64,000 nt of DNA from Streptomyces sp. TBY4 (GTDB lineage Bacteria > Actinomycetota > Actinomycetes > Streptomycetales > Streptomycetaceae). This document shows, in pieces, positions 63,760-64,000 of the stretch. The notes beneath the pieces were generated by a model that saw only the letters and a program-made list of their open reading frames with translations, did no database searches and was not told the DNA's origin. Made by a program: the position numbers and the translations under genes. Each line of letters begins with the position of its first letter. The first letter of the stretch is position 1. The stretch spans positions 85,510 to 149,509 of the forward strand of contig NZ_JANAVF010000019.1 in the NCBI RefSeq assembly GCF_024213195.1, in the 5' to 3' direction.

Positions 63760-64000
63760 GGTACTTGCGGGTGGCCGACATGAGTGCATGCCGGATAGCG
63801 CCGCGAAGTCACGCGGTGGACCAGGTGACGATTGGTCAGGTCAGTCGGCGGGTGGCGAGGTGGATTCGACACGCCAGTGGAGTGCGGACGTTCCCGCGAG
63901 ACCGCAAATGTGGACGATCGCGTAATTCGGCTCTGGCGATGATCACGTGACGTTGTCTGTTCAGCGTGCCCTGGCGTGATCGGCTGCGTGGAGCCGCGAG
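63760..64000. other. end of window, no gene recognised
   Basis: The last about 240 bp hold only short frames on both strands and no clear feature. A gene may begin beyond the window. Confidence 0.4.

Overview
The window is high-GC actinobacterial DNA, most likely from a Streptomyces. The evidence is GTG/TTG starts, a subtilase with FG-GAP repeats, DUF4096, WhiB and XRE-TPR regulators, tRNA-Arg(CCT), and start/stop overlaps of the ATGA/GTGA type. Three blocks can be told apart.

(1) 1-9313 is chromosomal-type sequence: the end of a membrane protein gene, a LuxR-type regulator, small hypotheticals, an orphan DUF4096 protein, a secreted RHS-like/phospholipase A2 fusion, a secreted subtilase with FG-GAP repeats, and a TagD-like cytidylyltransferase. 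It closes with two strong terminators and a tRNA-Arg(CCT) gene on the minus strand.

(2) About 9387-50860 is a prophage transcribed almost wholly on the minus strand (so read it from right to left). It has a tail module (tail tube, frameshifted tail assembly chaperones, tape measure, distal tail, minor tail proteins, fibre), a lysis module (coiled-coil/TM protein, amidase-LysM endolysin, holin-like protein), a cargo block at 28.4-35.3 kb, and an early region at 9.7-28.1 kb. The early region is divided into seven transcription units, and each starts at a near-identical TTGACA...TAGAAT promoter cassette. It holds recombination genes (Sak4-like ATPase, Cas4-like nuclease, winged-helix replication-type protein), a WhiB-like protein, DUF3560, an N6-methylase-like protein beside a PP-loop protein, a ParB-like protein and many small unknowns. 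No head genes, terminase, portal or integrase are visible. In this gene order all of them would lie to the right of 50.75 kb, so one truncation, or an insertion that separates them, would explain their absence.

(3) 51.1-64.0 kb is accessory chromosomal DNA: an amidinotransferase, a methyltransferase coupled to a thioredoxin-like protein, a decayed histidine kinase, an L-type lectin, a five-gene minus-strand redox operon (DoxX-like protein, membrane protein, acyl-CoA dehydrogenase-like flavoprotein, PhnD/NMT1-like binding protein, radical SAM protein), a metallo-beta-lactamase-fold hydrolase, an NTF2-like protein, an oleate hydratase and a gcvH fragment.

The most interesting part is the prophage cargo: XRE-TPR regulator, HAD phosphatase, a resolvase-fold protein lacking the catalytic Ser, a 29-residue membrane peptide, an ATP-grasp ligase, a nucleotidyltransferase, a divergent cysteinyl-tRNA synthetase (Cys to Asp in a zinc motif) and a 2-oxoglutarate dioxygenase. 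They lie in one direction with short gaps and use none of the phage early promoters. I know of no described system with this composition. A small-molecule or amino-acid-modifying function, or a host-protective function, is inference only.
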